From contig JAANYP010002947.1 of NCBI GenBank assembly GCA_020465985.1, forward strand, positions 845,501 to 909,500: a stretch of 64,000 bases of DNA. Reading direction: 5' to 3'. The notes under the pieces were generated by a model that did no database searches, was not told the DNA's origin, and worked only from the letters and a program-made list of their open reading frames with translations. Positions within the stretch are counted from its first letter, which is position 1. Each line of letters opens with the position of its first letter. Of the stretch, positions 63,395-64,000 are shown piece after piece. The position numbers were made by a program, and so were the translations under genes. The DNA comes from Centrapalus pauciflorus (taxonomy: Eukaryota > Streptophyta > Magnoliopsida > Asterales > Asteraceae).

Positions 63395-64000
63395 GGAGGG
63401 AAGAATTATGTATGTATGTGTATGTGTGCATGTACATATGTATTCGTTATGATTCAAGAGAGTACTACATATTATGTAATGCACCAGAAGGTACCACCTT
63501 TAAAACTTTTTAATTTTTTTTATCATAAACATGTTTTAATTAACATTATAAATACGATATATAATTTCACATGCATTCACATATTAGAACTCTTTTAAAA
63601 ATGACATGAACATACATTTACATAATTTGCATATATGTGAACGTACATTTATGTGATATATGATTTCATGCACTTGGAATGTATAAATATTTGTGAAATT
63701 TATATCATATTTGTAATGTTAATTAAAACATGTTTATGAAAAAAAATTTAAAATTTTTTTTTAAGAATGATAGATTTTGGTGCTTTGCATAATAAATAGT
63801 ATTAAGTTGAACCTAAATCTAAATATGAATGTGTGTGTGTGTCTATATATATACAATCTGGTTCAAGTGAATACCTTAAATAATTGAGAGTACCAAATGT
63901 ACCCCTTTGTGAATAATCATTCATAGATTTTTTTTTACATAAACATGCATAAACCAAGATTATAAGACTTTTTATCAAAAGATCATAAATTTATATATTA
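63395..64000. repeat. Modular repeat, GTACCAC module, copy 4, and the start of the next block
   Basis: GAGAGTACTACATATTATGT, GAAGGTACCACCTTTAAAAC, GTGAACGTACATTTATGTGA and the end AAGTTGAACCTAAATCT match 45180-45565. After a TG/TA tract (63831-63853) a further block starts (GGTTCAAGTGAATACC, GTGAATAATCATTCATAGAT) like that at 53748-54145. It runs off the window. Confidence 0.6.

Overview
This window looks like nuclear DNA from a eudicot plant. It is AT-rich, its genes are split by GT-AG introns, it holds many (TA)n and (CT)n microsatellites, and the long non-coding stretches are filled with non-autonomous DNA transposons. Every protein with a family match is plant-type: a CAMTA transcription factor, plastid G6PDH, a CCC1-type cotransporter and a DUF3339 miniprotein. 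The species cannot be named from the sequence alone. I saw no tRNA, rRNA, CRISPR array or retroelement polyprotein.

Layout. (1) 1564-11611, minus strand: a 13-exon gene for a CAMTA4-like calmodulin-binding transcription activator (972 aa). (2) About 11.6-21.2 kb: a transposon-rich gap with a 608-bp hAT-type element, a 2-kb Helitron candidate and a 1.55-kb Mutator-like long-TIR element. (3) 21200-21409, minus: a one-exon DUF3339 membrane miniprotein (69 aa) with a TATA box. (4) 26261-27550, minus: a four-exon OTU-type cysteine protease (305 aa). (5) 28831-37532, plus: a ten-exon plastid glucose-6-phosphate dehydrogenase (598 aa), head-to-head with the OTU gene across 1.28 kb. (6) 37.5-47.2 kb: a gap holding three hAT-type elements and copies of a modular repeat with microsatellite hinges. 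(7) 47193-60668, plus: a 13-exon cation-chloride cotransporter (981 aa) whose 5.5-kb intron 5 is a transposon cluster. (8) 60.7-64 kb: foldback elements and more copies of the modular repeat.

The multi-exon models were assembled by hand from splice sites. In all of them the exon phases close and the reading frame stays open from ATG to stop. The five genes act in different processes (calcium-dependent transcription, an unknown membrane role, ubiquitin removal, plastid NADPH supply, ion transport), and I see no sign that they form a functional cluster.

The most unusual material is mobile DNA. Six non-autonomous hAT-type elements have ends close to TAGGGRTG and 8-bp target duplications (five perfect, one 7/8). 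Each carries a different vocabulary of short subterminal repeats. A second family joins a GATGATGCATC-rich module to a second module through a (TA)n or (TG)n hinge. A foldback element begins about a dozen bases after the CCC1 stop codon, and a 21-bp copy of CCC1 exon 6 lies just upstream of that exon.
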